Position numbers and translations under genes: made by a program
The notes under the pieces: model-generated
Database searches by the model: none
Told to the model about the DNA's origin: nothing
Seen by the model: only the letters and a program-made list of their open reading frames with translations
Shown here: piece after piece, positions 52,353-63,462 of the stretch
How the letters are laid out: the number at the start of each line of letters is the position of its first letter
Position numbering within the stretch: the stretch's first letter is position 1
Origin: Atrichornis clamosus
Lineage: Eukaryota; Chordata; Aves; Passeriformes; Menuridae
Reading direction: 5' to 3'
Length of the DNA: 64,000 nt
NCBI GenBank assembly: GCA_013400975.1
Contig: WBMZ01000196.1
Location: 33,752 to 97,751 of the forward strand

Positions 52353-55349
52353 AGTTAGTAGTTGAGGCTTTTGTTTTGTGGGGTTTTTTGTCTTAATGAT
52401 ACAGAAATAGTCCAGTTTCCTTGGATGTGCTGTCCCACTAAGGAAGCATTGATTTTCAGCTGAACTTAAAAGATAAAGTCTTCAGCTTGAGATTTTAGCA
52501 GTACTCTGCTGTCATCCCCCACTGATGTAGTGATAAAACTTCAGGCTCACTCCAGAGGGCAGAGTTAGGTTATCCAGACATCCTCTTTCATGCTTCATTT
52601 CCAGACTTCCAGAAGTGAGAGCACTGCCCAACTCAGTACTCAAAAAGCTACCATCAGGCACTGTTAGCCAGTTGCTACTGGCATTTTTATTGTTTTATGA
52701 GATTGGAGATGGGCTGCTAACGAAACTAAAACAAAACTGAAATGAAATTTTTGTCATCTGAAAGTAGTCTTGACCAGTTGATTGACATGTGATTTTGAAG
52801 TGCTGTTGAATTCACTATTCAAAACCAATAAATACGTAATTCTTAGACATATTTCAACAATTGTCCTTGTAGTGCTCAGGTAATTTAAGGCAAAAATTAA
52901 GTACCATCTGCCTGCCTTCATTACACTTCTTATATTGAATACATTTTGAAGGTTACTACCATGCCATCTTCCTTTATATTCTTCATTTGTTTTCCTGTTT
53001 TCTATACACCTCACTTTTTAATCTAACCACTTCCATTTTATTTGTGTACTATTTTGAATTATTTATTATATTTATGTGTTTCTATTTGAAAATTAATTCT
53101 TCATAGGAATTACAAGTTTGCTTAAATAAAACAGATGTTTACAAGCAAACAAGTCTGCTACTGTACTCTACTGTGGACACTATTATACAGAAGATATGTA
53201 AGAAATTAGAGTCTTCACTCCTTTTGTGAAGACTTCTAAACAATAAATCTTCTGTAAATCTGAGTTTTTGCCTATTTGAGCATATTGAGAACCTGAGGCA
53301 AAGATAAATTGTTCAAATGCTGGATTATTGCTTTGCTAAAGCCCCGAATAGCACAATATTTCATGTGCTCACCTCCACTGTTTTGAACTGTGTAGTTTTC
53401 AAACATGACTCTTTGGAATAATGTTTTATATGAAATTCCAATGCAGTATGGGAAAAATAATTAATTTAATCATATTTATGAAACATATTTAATTGTGTCT
53501 CAACTGCACCTTGTTATTACCAGAAATGTAAAATTAAATCCTATTGAGATCATGCTCTTAAAATGTAATTCATCAGATGAATACACTGTGGTTTTAAAGG
53601 AAGTCATAGAGAAGCTGTTATGATTCTCCCTGAGTTACCAAGATAATCAATAGCTATTTTAGGTTACTGGTTTTGGAATGTGGAAGTGGACTAATAAACT
53701 TAATAGCAGACTGGTGGAAATAGAAACAAGAAAGTATAAAATAGCTCAGCTTAGGACCAGCATCACAACAGTGGCAGTAAGTTGCCAAGTTATCCTCAGG
53801 AAAGTGAAGGAGAAACTTTCTTTCAGGAAGCTGTCTTTTTGGCAAATATTGTAGTCTGAAGACTGAAATAAGTTAAAAGGCACAATCAAGTGAAAGAGAA
53901 GAGAAATGGTTTTCAACAGATGCTGAAATGGAGAGAATGGGGCAGAATAAGTAGAAGGAGCATTTTGCCTTTGCCAGTCTACCAGGAAGCATATGTGAGA
54001 ACTTTGCAAAATATCCTCAGAAATCAGACATACACATTCGGGCTCTAATGTGCTGTCATACAAGTAATTTCTGCTAATTTAGAGTTCTTTTAATCCATTG
54101 TGAATTATTCAGTAAAATATCTGTTACATTAACCTGATTGAAAATAGTAAGGTTTTTGTATCAGGTTCCTATTCATCAGTGGCACCCATAGGAAATGTGT
54201 TATGATTTTAGACTATATTTGAAGGTGAAATGAATATTCTGATGCCCTTTAAGTGTGTGTGAGTATATAGAGAGTTGCCATTTGGAACGAATGACTGTGA
54301 AGCTGTCACTGTGTGTTGGTTTTTTACTGTTACTAATATTTTTACAATACTAGATCAAGTGGCCTTAACACTGAAATTCTTTTCCTCTTAATATATCACA
54401 ACAAAGATACTTTGTGTAAAATCTTTCATAGCATCCAAACTAAATGAAAATATTGTGAAATGTGCTCAGTATAACCAATATCACAGTATTGTATTACCCA
54501 ACCTACTGAATGTCTCCAGGTTCAGTAGTGGTTCAATTTATGGCATTGTAAAAGCATGTTTCTTTGCTATTGTCAGAAGTGTTTTTATGGTCTGTACAAT
54601 AACAATATAGAAATACTCAGAAATACTGATGTTGGGTTCAGGTGGAGATTTGCACAACTGACACTCAATACAACAAGATTCATACTGTCAGTATCTTTTT
54701 GTTCTCTGAAAAAGTGTGTTTTCTCAGAATAGGAATAATCAGAAAACACTGCTATATAGCATCATCATGAGACTTGTTAGTTAGGCCAGATACTATCCTT
54801 AAATTCTAGACTTATTCACTACCACACATGTTCTGCCTCTCATAGAATTGATCGCTGTGTTGCCAGTAGTACCCTGAAGTGACATTATTTTGCAAGCATC
54901 ACCAAGAAAACATTATCTCCCTTGCCCACCCACAGCCTGTTAATTCATCTCCAGTCACAGCTGTTCTATAAATGTCTTATAGCTCAGAAACTACATTAAA
55001 CCAATTGATTTTGAATATATTTACCTCTTCTGAGATGTAGCAGATGACTTGGACCTTGAACATTTGCTTGCCAATAAAGGAGTTACATATTAACACACAC
55101 TGCAAGCACATTTGTTTTGTTGATACAAGCACAGCAGTTTTGTCAGCACTGATGGGCAAGTGAATGCTCATAATTCTTCTATTTTCCACAGTAACAGTGT
55201 GATACAATCCTGTCGCAAAGTATCCAGATATCTTTGAGATATTTGTTTGAATCTGGAAACAAGGTAGGGAGGAGTTCCTTCCAGTCAGAACTTTGCTTAG
55301 GAAAACCAAGACTATTCTTGTACGTGGTAAAAAAGTAATTTGATGTTAC

Positions 55350-55364
55350 AGCACCACCTGCTGA
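55350..55364 (-). promoter_or_regulatory. CTCF-like motif
   Basis: On the minus strand this reads TCAGCAGGTGGTGCT, matching the CTCF core CCASYAGRKGGCRSY at 13 of 15 positions by eye. Functional binding is inference only. Confidence 0.35.
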
Positions 55365-55422
55365 CCATTCCTAGAACTGTTGGATGTGTATGTCTTTTGG
55401 GGAGCTTTTCCAAGTCATCTTT

Positions 55423-55437
55423 CCTGCAGAGGGCGCA
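55423..55437 (+). promoter_or_regulatory. CTCF-like motif
   Basis: On the plus strand this reads CCTGCAGAGGGCGCA, also 13 of 15 to the same core, including the AGAGGGCGC heart. It points the opposite way to the motif 59 bp upstream. Confidence 0.35.
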
Positions 55438-57684
55438 GAATGAGTCTTATGGGGGATTCCACCATTCTGAGTTAGCTTCATGGCAGGACCATCCTCTGGG
55501 CAAACCGTTATAGAATTTTTCAATACTCAAGCTCTTCAGGTGTAGGAGAGAGAGAAGAGGAGGATAGCAAGGCATTAGTGAAAGCCAATTGTAGCGTAAG
55601 GAATACAACCTCCCTTGAACTCCACCTACCTTGATAAGTGGAGGTAAGCTCCTTCAGAGGCCAGTGCATCTCCTAAAGCCCAGACACAAGACCTCCTGGA
55701 GCAGAGCTCACTTCTCTGTTGACTCCAAGAGAGAGTACATCTAGTTGGCCTCACTGCTTTAAAGCTACCTTTTTGTAAATTACTTGCACTGGCCCTTGCT
55801 GACAGTGGTTGGAGAGGCACTGAAGATCATTTCTGACTAGCAACTTTCATACAAATATTGCAAATGGTAACTTAAAGGCAATTTACCCAATTAGAAAATG
55901 TCTTTATGTAGTTATTCTTCCATCTGGAATACAAATTGTTTCTTTGTACAAGGTTTTCTTGTAGATATAGAAGAATATTCAAGATTCTGGTCTTTTGGAT
56001 ATTTTTTCTAATTCATCCAAATACACTTTTATTGAGTGAAAGCCACGATTTTTGTTCCTTCTGATAAAAGACCTAGTAATCAAACCACTGTGAATTACAT
56101 CTACTCTCACCTTCACGGCATGGGAAGTTAACTGATACCTGGAAAGCTCAGCAGCATCTATCTGAGTGGGAAGCTATTCCACAGTTACAGGCTTAGTTAG
56201 GCATACCTTTTACAAAATAACAGCCATGGAGTTGCAACACTCTCAAAAATGAGTTAGAAGAAACCAAGTATTGTCTTCCTTCACATTTCTCTCAAAGGCC
56301 TCTTTGCCACAGGGACAGCAGGAGAAATAGCTCAGGTGCTAAAGGTTCTGAATGTAATGCAGAAAAGCAACTTGCAGCTTGTGATTAGGAGTTTGACACC
56401 TCTTCAAGAAAGCATCTCTGCAGGGTCTTATTTTGATTTCCTGACTTCTACTGATTTTCTTAGGAGCAAGGAAGCACTGGCTTATGCAGAGGAAAGATGC
56501 AATAGGAAGTAATCCATGGCATTTAACTTTCATAAGAAGCATTTCCTGACTTCCTTTGAGTTTCCAGGGGCACACTTAGCCTCTGATTGGGCATTTACAC
56601 ATGGACACACTACCACTAAATTTTGCTGAATCCGGTCTAATAGTCCTACCACCTCCTGTGAATTTCCCTGGATGTTTCTTCAATACACATGAAACTGTGC
56701 ATTTTTCTTTCAAAAAGTGTTGCAATGATGCGGTATCATCCTTTGTTTATACAGTAAACTCTGGGAAGAGTAAAGCCTTTTGTTCTCAGTGAAGTCAAAA
56801 TTATATCTCTTTCCCAGCTGATAGTCCAGCTGTTGTTAGTGTAACACAGGTGAAGCTGCTTCCTCAGAGGTATTATTCTTTGTCCTTATTCAATTTTCCA
56901 TGAGATGCTTGCTTTTAGAATACTCTTTCCGTTCTCTGTAGACATGCAGGCAAGAGAATATGTAAATTTCAGTGGCGTTAGAAATTAAAACAAATTTACG
57001 TTTACTGAGTTAATATTCCTGGGAAAACTCTTCTGTATAACATTCCTATTTTCACAATTTTTCTGCATTAATATCTTCCTTAGGTGACAATTATATAACT
57101 TGATAAATGCTAGACCACAAATAGTTTTATAGGTCCTTTCAAGATTGGCTTTTTTTAAAACTCGAGTCAGCTATGATTCTTATGTCAGGTTGATGCAAAA
57201 AGACTTGATGAGAGACTTCTGTAAGGGTAGGAATTGTCAGAACTGTGGCCAATGCACCTCTCCCCTCCATCCACAGTTTCACACAATTTATTAAATTGGG
57301 TTAGCCACAAAGGCACCCCATCGTAGAGGTCACAAGCCTATCTATATTCTGTAATGTATAACATGGTTCTGTGGTAGTTAGTACAGGAGAGAAGCATGGG
57401 CTTTGAGGGGAAAAAATTATATGCTTTATAAACAGTAACAACAGTCGTATACACAAAGTCTTTCAAATTTCTCATTATTTGCTCTGAAGATATTTGTGAT
57501 TTGCCTGCAAAATGGAAACAGAGTAGTATTTGGAATAAGCATAATTTTAATTGGAACTTTGTGAGTATAATACAACATGAGAAAATCGACTATGTTAATT
57601 CCTTCTGATACTTTCTGGGGGCATCTGTTTACCTCATACCAGTATTCATACAATTTATGGACCTTTTTTTTTGTCATCTTGCAG

Positions 57685-57884
57685 CAAAAACCCCACAGAT
57701 TATTCAAAGTAGTACAAAGAAGGAATCAGAAACTGGACGATTAAAAAAAGCAAGTCATAGTCCGTTGTCAAAAGACAGCAAAACTTCTTCCAAGCCAGAA
57801 CTTGTACAAGAAGGTCCAGGGATATTAATAAATGAATCATTCCTCTCAGAAAACTTTCAAAATAATGCTGGAAGTCCACAACAA
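57685..57884 (+). CDS. ADGB: ADGB exon 19 of window (Lys/Ser-rich linker)
   Basis: 200 nt between acceptor TGTCATCTTGCAG and donor GTAAGA encode r800-865. KTPQIIQSSTKKESETGRLK, KASHSPLSKDSKTSSKPELV and a tail ending NAGSPQQ are highly polar and probably disordered. Such a linker separates the folded globin-containing core from the C-terminal region of androglobin. Phase 1 in and 0 out match both neighbours. Confidence 0.9.
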
Positions 57885-59033
57885 GTAAGAGATTACTAGT
57901 CATTGGGATTTGGGGAAGAAAACCAACCAAAAACAAACAGTGAAGGATTATTGCCAATACTTTTGGAGATTTTATATCCTGAGGCAAGAACAAGGAATCC
58001 AAAATTAAGATTATTGGTAGCTTTTGAATGAGGCAATGAGAAGAGGATAATGTACCTGTATGAATGACTAAATAAGAAGGGGGTTTCATATCAAGGCGAT
58101 GTATTCTGTCTTTAAATGTTCTAGTTTTGGCAAACCAGTTCAAGTATAGCATAACTTTCACATAAGGACCAAAACCTGCCAGAAATTAAGTTAAACTTCT
58201 GATGCTTCATTGTGAGCTTTCTTTGAAATATGATGTAAGAGAAGGCCATAGTTTTCATAGAGAAACCCCTACTTCCAGTCAGCTGCAAGCTTTAGTAACA
58301 GACACGTAATACCTGCTACTTGAGCCGTTTGTCAGAGAGTAATGCCAAAGCTGTGCTTTTTTCTTGATGTCACTTAGTATTATTTGTCTATTTTAGAAAA
58401 ATACAGTATATTTTCTAACATAGTTCTTGTTTCTCTATCTCCACATGTTTTTCTGCTGTGATTTTTTGTTCATAGTTGAGTTCAATTGAAACAAAATATT
58501 TTAAGAAAACAAAAATTATTGAGAAATAAACTCCAGACTTGTTCCTTTGACTCAGAACTGGCATTACAATTTGGATAACAATTATTAAATATAGTCATTT
58601 CCCATTCAGTTTAAAACAATCCATGGACTCTGTCACCTCTACCTCAAATTAAGGCATTATTGAGTGCTAGTATTAGGGCTCAAAGCCCTGTAGTAGGTCT
58701 TAAAACCAAAGACAAAAGTCTTTGTTTTAGTACATGGCATACATAGGAAAGTTACATGGAAATCTTAAAGGAATGTAGCTCCTTATTGTATAGCCCAGTT
58801 TAGTTTCATTTGATAAACACACGAGTAATTGTTTAATTTCACAGGAATTAAAATTAAAACTGTGGAATTAACCCTAATTTTTTAAGCTTCTTGTGAATGC
58901 TGTTATGTGCAAGCTTGTAAATTAATGATGTGTTTTATTTGCTGGATTCAATAGCTGGCAGTTTAGTAACCTACAGGACTTGAATTCTTGCTCTAATTGT
59001 TATGTCTTCAACATACTGCATTTTCTTTCACAG
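57885..59033 (+). other. ADGB intron between exons 19 and 20
   Basis: 1.15 kb, nothing recognised. A long minus-strand ORF covering exon 19 and this intron is a shadow. Confidence 0.82.
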
Positions 59034-59145
59034 TCTCACAAGTATATGATACAAGTGTTGGTGTTGTATGATAGTTGGCCACTTACTGAGAGTCAGTCTG
59101 TGTTTGTTCAGGAACTGAAAGAAGTGGAGAAAAATGAAATGAGAG
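59034..59145 (+). CDS. ADGB: ADGB exon 20 of window (start of C-terminal region)
   Basis: 112 nt between acceptor TTTTCTTTCACAG and donor GTAGGT encode r866-902. SHKYMIQVLVLYDSWPLTES then QSVFVQELKEVEKNEMR. The first half is a beta strand (MIQVLVLYDSW) and the second an amphipathic helix with heptad-like hydrophobics, suggesting the next folded or coiled-coil part of the C-terminal half. It ends in phase 1; the following exon is not certain. Confidence 0.9.
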
Positions 59146-60159
59146 GTAGGTTGATCTAAGTACATATTTAGTCAAATGTACCATGTTATTTATTAAAAAA
59201 AAAAATGCTCCAAGCAACATTTTTTTCTTTTATTCACTGTTTGTGTGAAATAACTAGACAACAAAGCTTTTTGTTCTGCAGTTCTTAGAAATGAAGTTTA
59301 ATTGCATGAATCTACATCTTCGGTTCACAAATTATAAGGAAATCAAAGAATACATTGCAAAACTTGCCTGAGCTTCTTAGGGCTCAATTTTAGATAGAGA
59401 TATGGAACAGAAACATGTCTGCTGATAATTTAAGAAAATGCAATGAACAAGAGGGGGAAAAAAGGCCTGGTTTGGGATATGTATTGTTTCTGTACTGCTA
59501 GGAGAAGAATTGAACAGGAGGAAAGACTAGGAAAGCTTCCATATACAGTCTGTATGTTCAAGCCAGGAAGGGGGCAGAGAAATTACCGAAGCTTTTTTTT
59601 TCTAGATTCTCTTAGCATTTCTTTATATGGAATAAAAAAATACAAACCCAAGACATATTAAAAGCAGTTAGAATACTAGTCAGTTTTCTGTAGATTAATG
59701 TCTCATATTTGCTTCTTCTTTTACAAGTGGGGTTGACACAGAATTACTTAGATCTTAATTATGTTAAAGTTTATCATGCTGGACCCAACAGCCTGAGAGA
59801 GGCAAGGCTGCTGCCACTGCACATTCCCAGGTCCAATCATTAGTGCGGCTGAAGATGTAATCCCATCAAGCACGTTCACAGACACACATACACACTATGT
59901 GTGTGTCTGTAATCACTGCCAGCTACACAGATCGCAGGTAGACACCCAGAGCACTCACACAAACACAACACCAGTGGCCTCGTCCTGCTTTCCGCTCTCT
60001 GCCTGGAAAGAATGGGAGTTCACTAGAGAGACTATATATTTACATAAAGGTGAACCCTTCCAGCAGCTGGACTTCGACACCTAACCTGCCCAGTAGCTGG
60101 CCCCCGCATCCCCTACGAGCTCTGAGGCTGCAGCCCTGCTCCAGCTGCTGCTGCAGAAC

Positions 60160-60180
60160 ATCACACACACACACACACAG
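60160..60180. repeat. (CA)n microsatellite
   Basis: About nine consecutive CA units at the end of a GC-richer, CA-rich stretch. Confidence 0.9.
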
Positions 60181-60896
60181 CTGATTCCCCTGTGCTTTCA
60201 CCCCTAGGTTCCTGCAGAACCTAAATTATTACTTTCCACCATTCAGTAAATTTGCTGTACCATTAATATTAAAGTTCTATAACTCAATTTTTAAAATAAG
60301 AGATAAGCAGAAATTGCTTTCCTTCCTCTTATACATACACTTGCTAATACCCTAGAATTTTCTTAGGATATCACCTTTTCTTCTTAGATGATTCCATTTA
60401 TTCTCTTAATTTTCCTTCTAATGATAGACTGCTTCTTACAATAGCCATCCTGTTACATCCTCTTATCCTTCTGAGTCAGCTACATAGTAACAGCTTGCAC
60501 TTGACACACCAGTCATGCTACTGGTGTGTGTTTTTTTTACAGCTTCACCATGGTCTGTAAAACTGCAGGTTTTTAAGTGACCAAAGGAGGTCACTTAATC
60601 TCTTAAGTTTCTTCACTAGTTCTCAGCTCATCTCACTGAACCTTGTCAATGTCATGAGTATTCTTATGCTTGATTCAAGGTAGCAGTATCCCAGTTCATA
60701 GCTTCCTTTCTCCATGTTAATTGATGCTCATTTGCAGTCAAACATACTTAAGCCACAGTCAGTGATAACAAGCAATGTTTCTCTTTGGATTATTTTAAAA
60801 TATTGTAATTTTTGTGCCCTCTCATATTTGCTGCCTTTCAAGGTAATCCAAATCCATTTCACAGTTTTTATTAACTGCGTGTTTCTGTTCATACAG

Positions 60897-60946
60897 GGAT
60901 ATCTACAAATTGCCCAACCGAGTGTAAAAACAATTTATATCGAAAA
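60897..60946 (+). CDS. Possible ADGB exon (candidate A)
   Basis: A pyrimidine-rich acceptor (TTTCTGTTCATACAG) precedes 50 nt that take phase 1 and end in phase 0 before a weak donor GTTTAA. The reading is GISTNCPTECKNNLYRK. Phase fits exon 20 upstream and candidate B downstream. Against it: the donor is poor, the peptide is short with no motif I recognise, and a stop follows at once. It may be a decoy acceptor in the intron. Confidence 0.3.
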
Positions 60947-61775
60947 GTTTAAACACCAACACTCTTGTAATTACTGCTTAGTATTTATTTTATGTACCCT
61001 TATTAACAGCAGTATTTATCTGGAGTGCTTATGATAGTTAAGTATTTTGAGGGAAAACCCAAACATTAAATATTTTCTCTGATTGTGAACTAGTCCTAAA
61101 TCAATTTGAAAACTGACCTTTACCACTTAAAACTGTCAGCACCAGTCGTCAAATGCCAAATCCATATAATAGTGATGTTGGTGTGTAATCAAAAAGGTAT
61201 TGTCTCACCATGTTGTTTTTAAGAAAGCTGCAGTGAGCCAGGTGAAAAATTTCTGCAACAAATTTTCTGTTTCAAGTATCCCTTTTTCACGTAAGCCAAC
61301 AGTGCCATCTGGAGTTAATTTTGTATTACAGCTAATTATCATTGCAGAAGCATATTTCAACTTTGTATTAACATCTGCTACGATTTGTTAAACTAGTCTC
61401 CCTTTAAATGAAGACCCATGCTATTAAACTATTGATATTCCCCAATATTATAAATATTTATTTAGAACATTTCTGAAGAAAATAAATTCTCTGGCATACA
61501 GATGCTATGATAATTTTTTATTTGTTGATGTTTGTACTTGTAAAAAGAACTGTGTTAGCAAAAGTTATTTTGTGAATAATACTTAGTCATACTTATGATA
61601 TATGAAATCCCATTAAATGCTTCATTAAAGAGCCCATTGCACAAACAAAACATTAAAAAGGCATTAGCCAGGAAAACCTAAGTACACAGAAATTAGAAAG
61701 TGCCATATAGTTTATTTATACAGTCCTCATTCTTTTCTCTCTTTTTTCTCTCTTTTTTTTTTTCCTTCTACTTAG

Positions 61776-61820
61776 AACTCTTATGGAACAAGTATTCAAT
61801 GGAGAAATAGTAAAAAAAAA
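61776..61820 (+). CDS. Possible ADGB exon (candidate B)
   Basis: A pyrimidine tract of over 40 bases ending CTTCTACTTAG is one of the strongest acceptors in the window, and GTAAGG follows after 45 nt. In phase 0 it reads NSYGTSIQWRNSKKK; entering in phase 2 it would read TLMEQVFNGEIVKKK instead, and in phase 1 it hits a stop. With candidate A included, phase 0 is the compatible frame. Direct splicing from exon 20 (phase 1) would meet the stop, so either another exon intervenes or this is not coding. Confidence 0.35.
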
Positions 61821-61914
61821 GTAAGGTCAGAATCATAATTCTTGTGTAAAAGGGGAACAATTAGCGGGCAACCTTGCAACTGCTAGTACCTTTTTTAGTT
61901 GCTTGACTGTGTGA

Positions 61915-62321
61915 ACAAAATAATTTTAAGGTTCATTTTGTATATAGGATTTTCAGCTCTTTATGGGTCCTTTGGTTTGATTTTTCTTGAAGTAATATAG
62001 TAAGTTTTATTATGCAATTGTCACAACCCCAAGCTGAATCATCACTGTATGCTGAATGCTGACTGCAGCATGTATTTTACATATTGCCTTAAATTAACTT
62101 CAGAGTGTAAGCTGTTGATNACAAAATAATTTTAAGGTTCATTTTGTATATAGGATTTTCAGCTCTTTTTGGGTCCTTTGGTTTGATTTTTCTTGAAGTA
62201 ATATAGTAAGTTTTATTATGCAATTGTCACAACCCCAAGCTGAATCATCACTGTGTGCTGAATGCTGACTGCAGCGTGTATTTTACATATTGCCTTAAAC
62301 TTCAGAGTGTAAGCTGTTGAT
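61915..62321. repeat. Tandem duplication of ~203 bp, with N between copies
   Basis: Copy 1 (61915-62119) and copy 2 (62121-62321) both start ACAAAATAATTTTAAGG and end GTAAGCTGTTGAT. By eye they differ at about three substitutions and a 4-bp indel (TTAA present only in copy 1). A single N at 62120 sits exactly at the junction. Confidence 0.95.
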
Positions 62322-63462
62322 CAGAGAAGGCTGCCTATCCAACTGGGAAAGCAGGGGGAGATAGGGTGCCCAACCCAGGCAGTAGAGGTAGGTTTGAAAA
62401 GTTAGGATAGGCAATATGCTTTGGAATATTCCTTTTTATCCTCCAGAGCTGTGAAAGTTTCTCCCACAGGTTTTCTTTTCCCACAAGAGAACTTGCTGGC
62501 TCGTGCCAAGGAGAGGATTCCATGAGATGTTTAACAGGATGTTCAGTTCTCTCTCTATCTCTTTCCCAGCTTGCCTGTCAGTAGTGATTAATCACTTGCC
62601 TGGTGTTCAGTGAACCAATAGATCACAGAGCATACATGGTGGTGCTGTAGATCTCTAAGCCACCCTCCAACTCCACGCTACTACTGCAACCATATTGTTG
62701 GTTTGCTTCTAACCTGGTGTATTTTCTTCTGCAACTTTAGTGTCTGGGTGAGCCCAACTTTGGAAAGATTTTTGACATTGCTATCTGTCAAGAATCCTTC
62801 TGAGGGTGCAGTCAAAAACAGGAACAGCAACATCTGAACTTGTCAATCTTTTGTTAGCGAAAATTGAAAGTCCTTCATGGGGTGACTAACAGTCATTATT
62901 GCCAGCTACTGGCTAATCCCACTAAATGCTCGGAGTCTACATCAAACAGCAGGAGCATGCTATCTTCTCAAAGAAAACTTCAAAAGACTCCTCTGTATTT
63001 TACCTGTGAATAAGATAGGTTCTCTGAATTCTATGAATTTAAATTGTATAAATCAGGAGTAGCTGTCTATCTTGCCTGAAAAAAGGAATTGATATATCTC
63101 AATCTGAAGTTGAGTTTCAGATAGGAATTATTTGATGTAATTGTTTGGCTTGTCATAGACAAGACATCAGACTGGATGATCACTACAGTCCTTTTTGGCA
63201 TTAGATGATACGTATTTCTGAATAAATAATTGAAGAGCAGTAGAGAAGCTAATTTTAAGAGCTGCTGTCAACTGTGTGTCATCACTCTCAGTCTGTGTTG
63301 GTGCCCAAGCTTTTCTTGGTGCCATACAGGTACAAAAACTGCCACTGAGAGTTTGTGATGGTTCATGCATAAGGTGTGACCTGGAATGGCCTTTTACTTT
63401 CTGTCATCTCCCTGCCTTTCTTCTTAGCATATCCCATACAAAGCATTTGCCTGGCTTTGTGT

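Larger units (their letters stand above)
50695..57684 (+). other. ADGB intron between exons 18 and 19
   Basis: 7 kb. Holds a TTTTA array (about 51620-51650), a CR1 3' end (about 52155-52352), two CTCF-like motifs (55350-55437) and a GC-richer unassigned stretch (about 55330-55830). Confidence 0.8.
5517..59145 (+). other. ADGB: ADGB (androglobin) gene, internal part, 20 exons
   Basis: Twenty + strand exons bounded by AG/GT splice sites join in one open frame of about 902 codons with all phases compatible. The identity comes from the combination unique to androglobin: a globin-like helix set with Gln at the distal position and His at the proximal one, followed by an IQ motif, followed by the missing first globin helices (circular permutation), all flanked by calpain-type beta-rich segments. 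Mammalian androglobin is about 1,660 residues; using the ligand Gln as anchor, the window covers roughly residues 400-1300. The protease-like N terminus with the start codon and the C-terminal coiled-coil region lie outside. Androglobin is known from testis and ciliated cells in mammals, with roles in spermatogenesis and ciliogenesis; that role here is inference from orthology. Confidence 0.9.
59146..63462 (+). other. Downstream ADGB intron(s) with possible small exons
   Basis: No secure exon. Contains a GC-richer CA-rich stretch (about 59750-60210), candidate exons A and B, and a tandem duplication broken by an N (61915-62321). Confidence 0.65.

Noticed and set aside
57700..58161. 153-codon minus-strand ORF
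   Set aside because: Antisense to exon 19 and the following intron; no start context, splice sites or motif, so it is a shadow.
63165..63215. AGACTGGATGATCACTACAG resembling the CR1 3' end
   Set aside because: Too short and without the flanking CR1 blocks to call.
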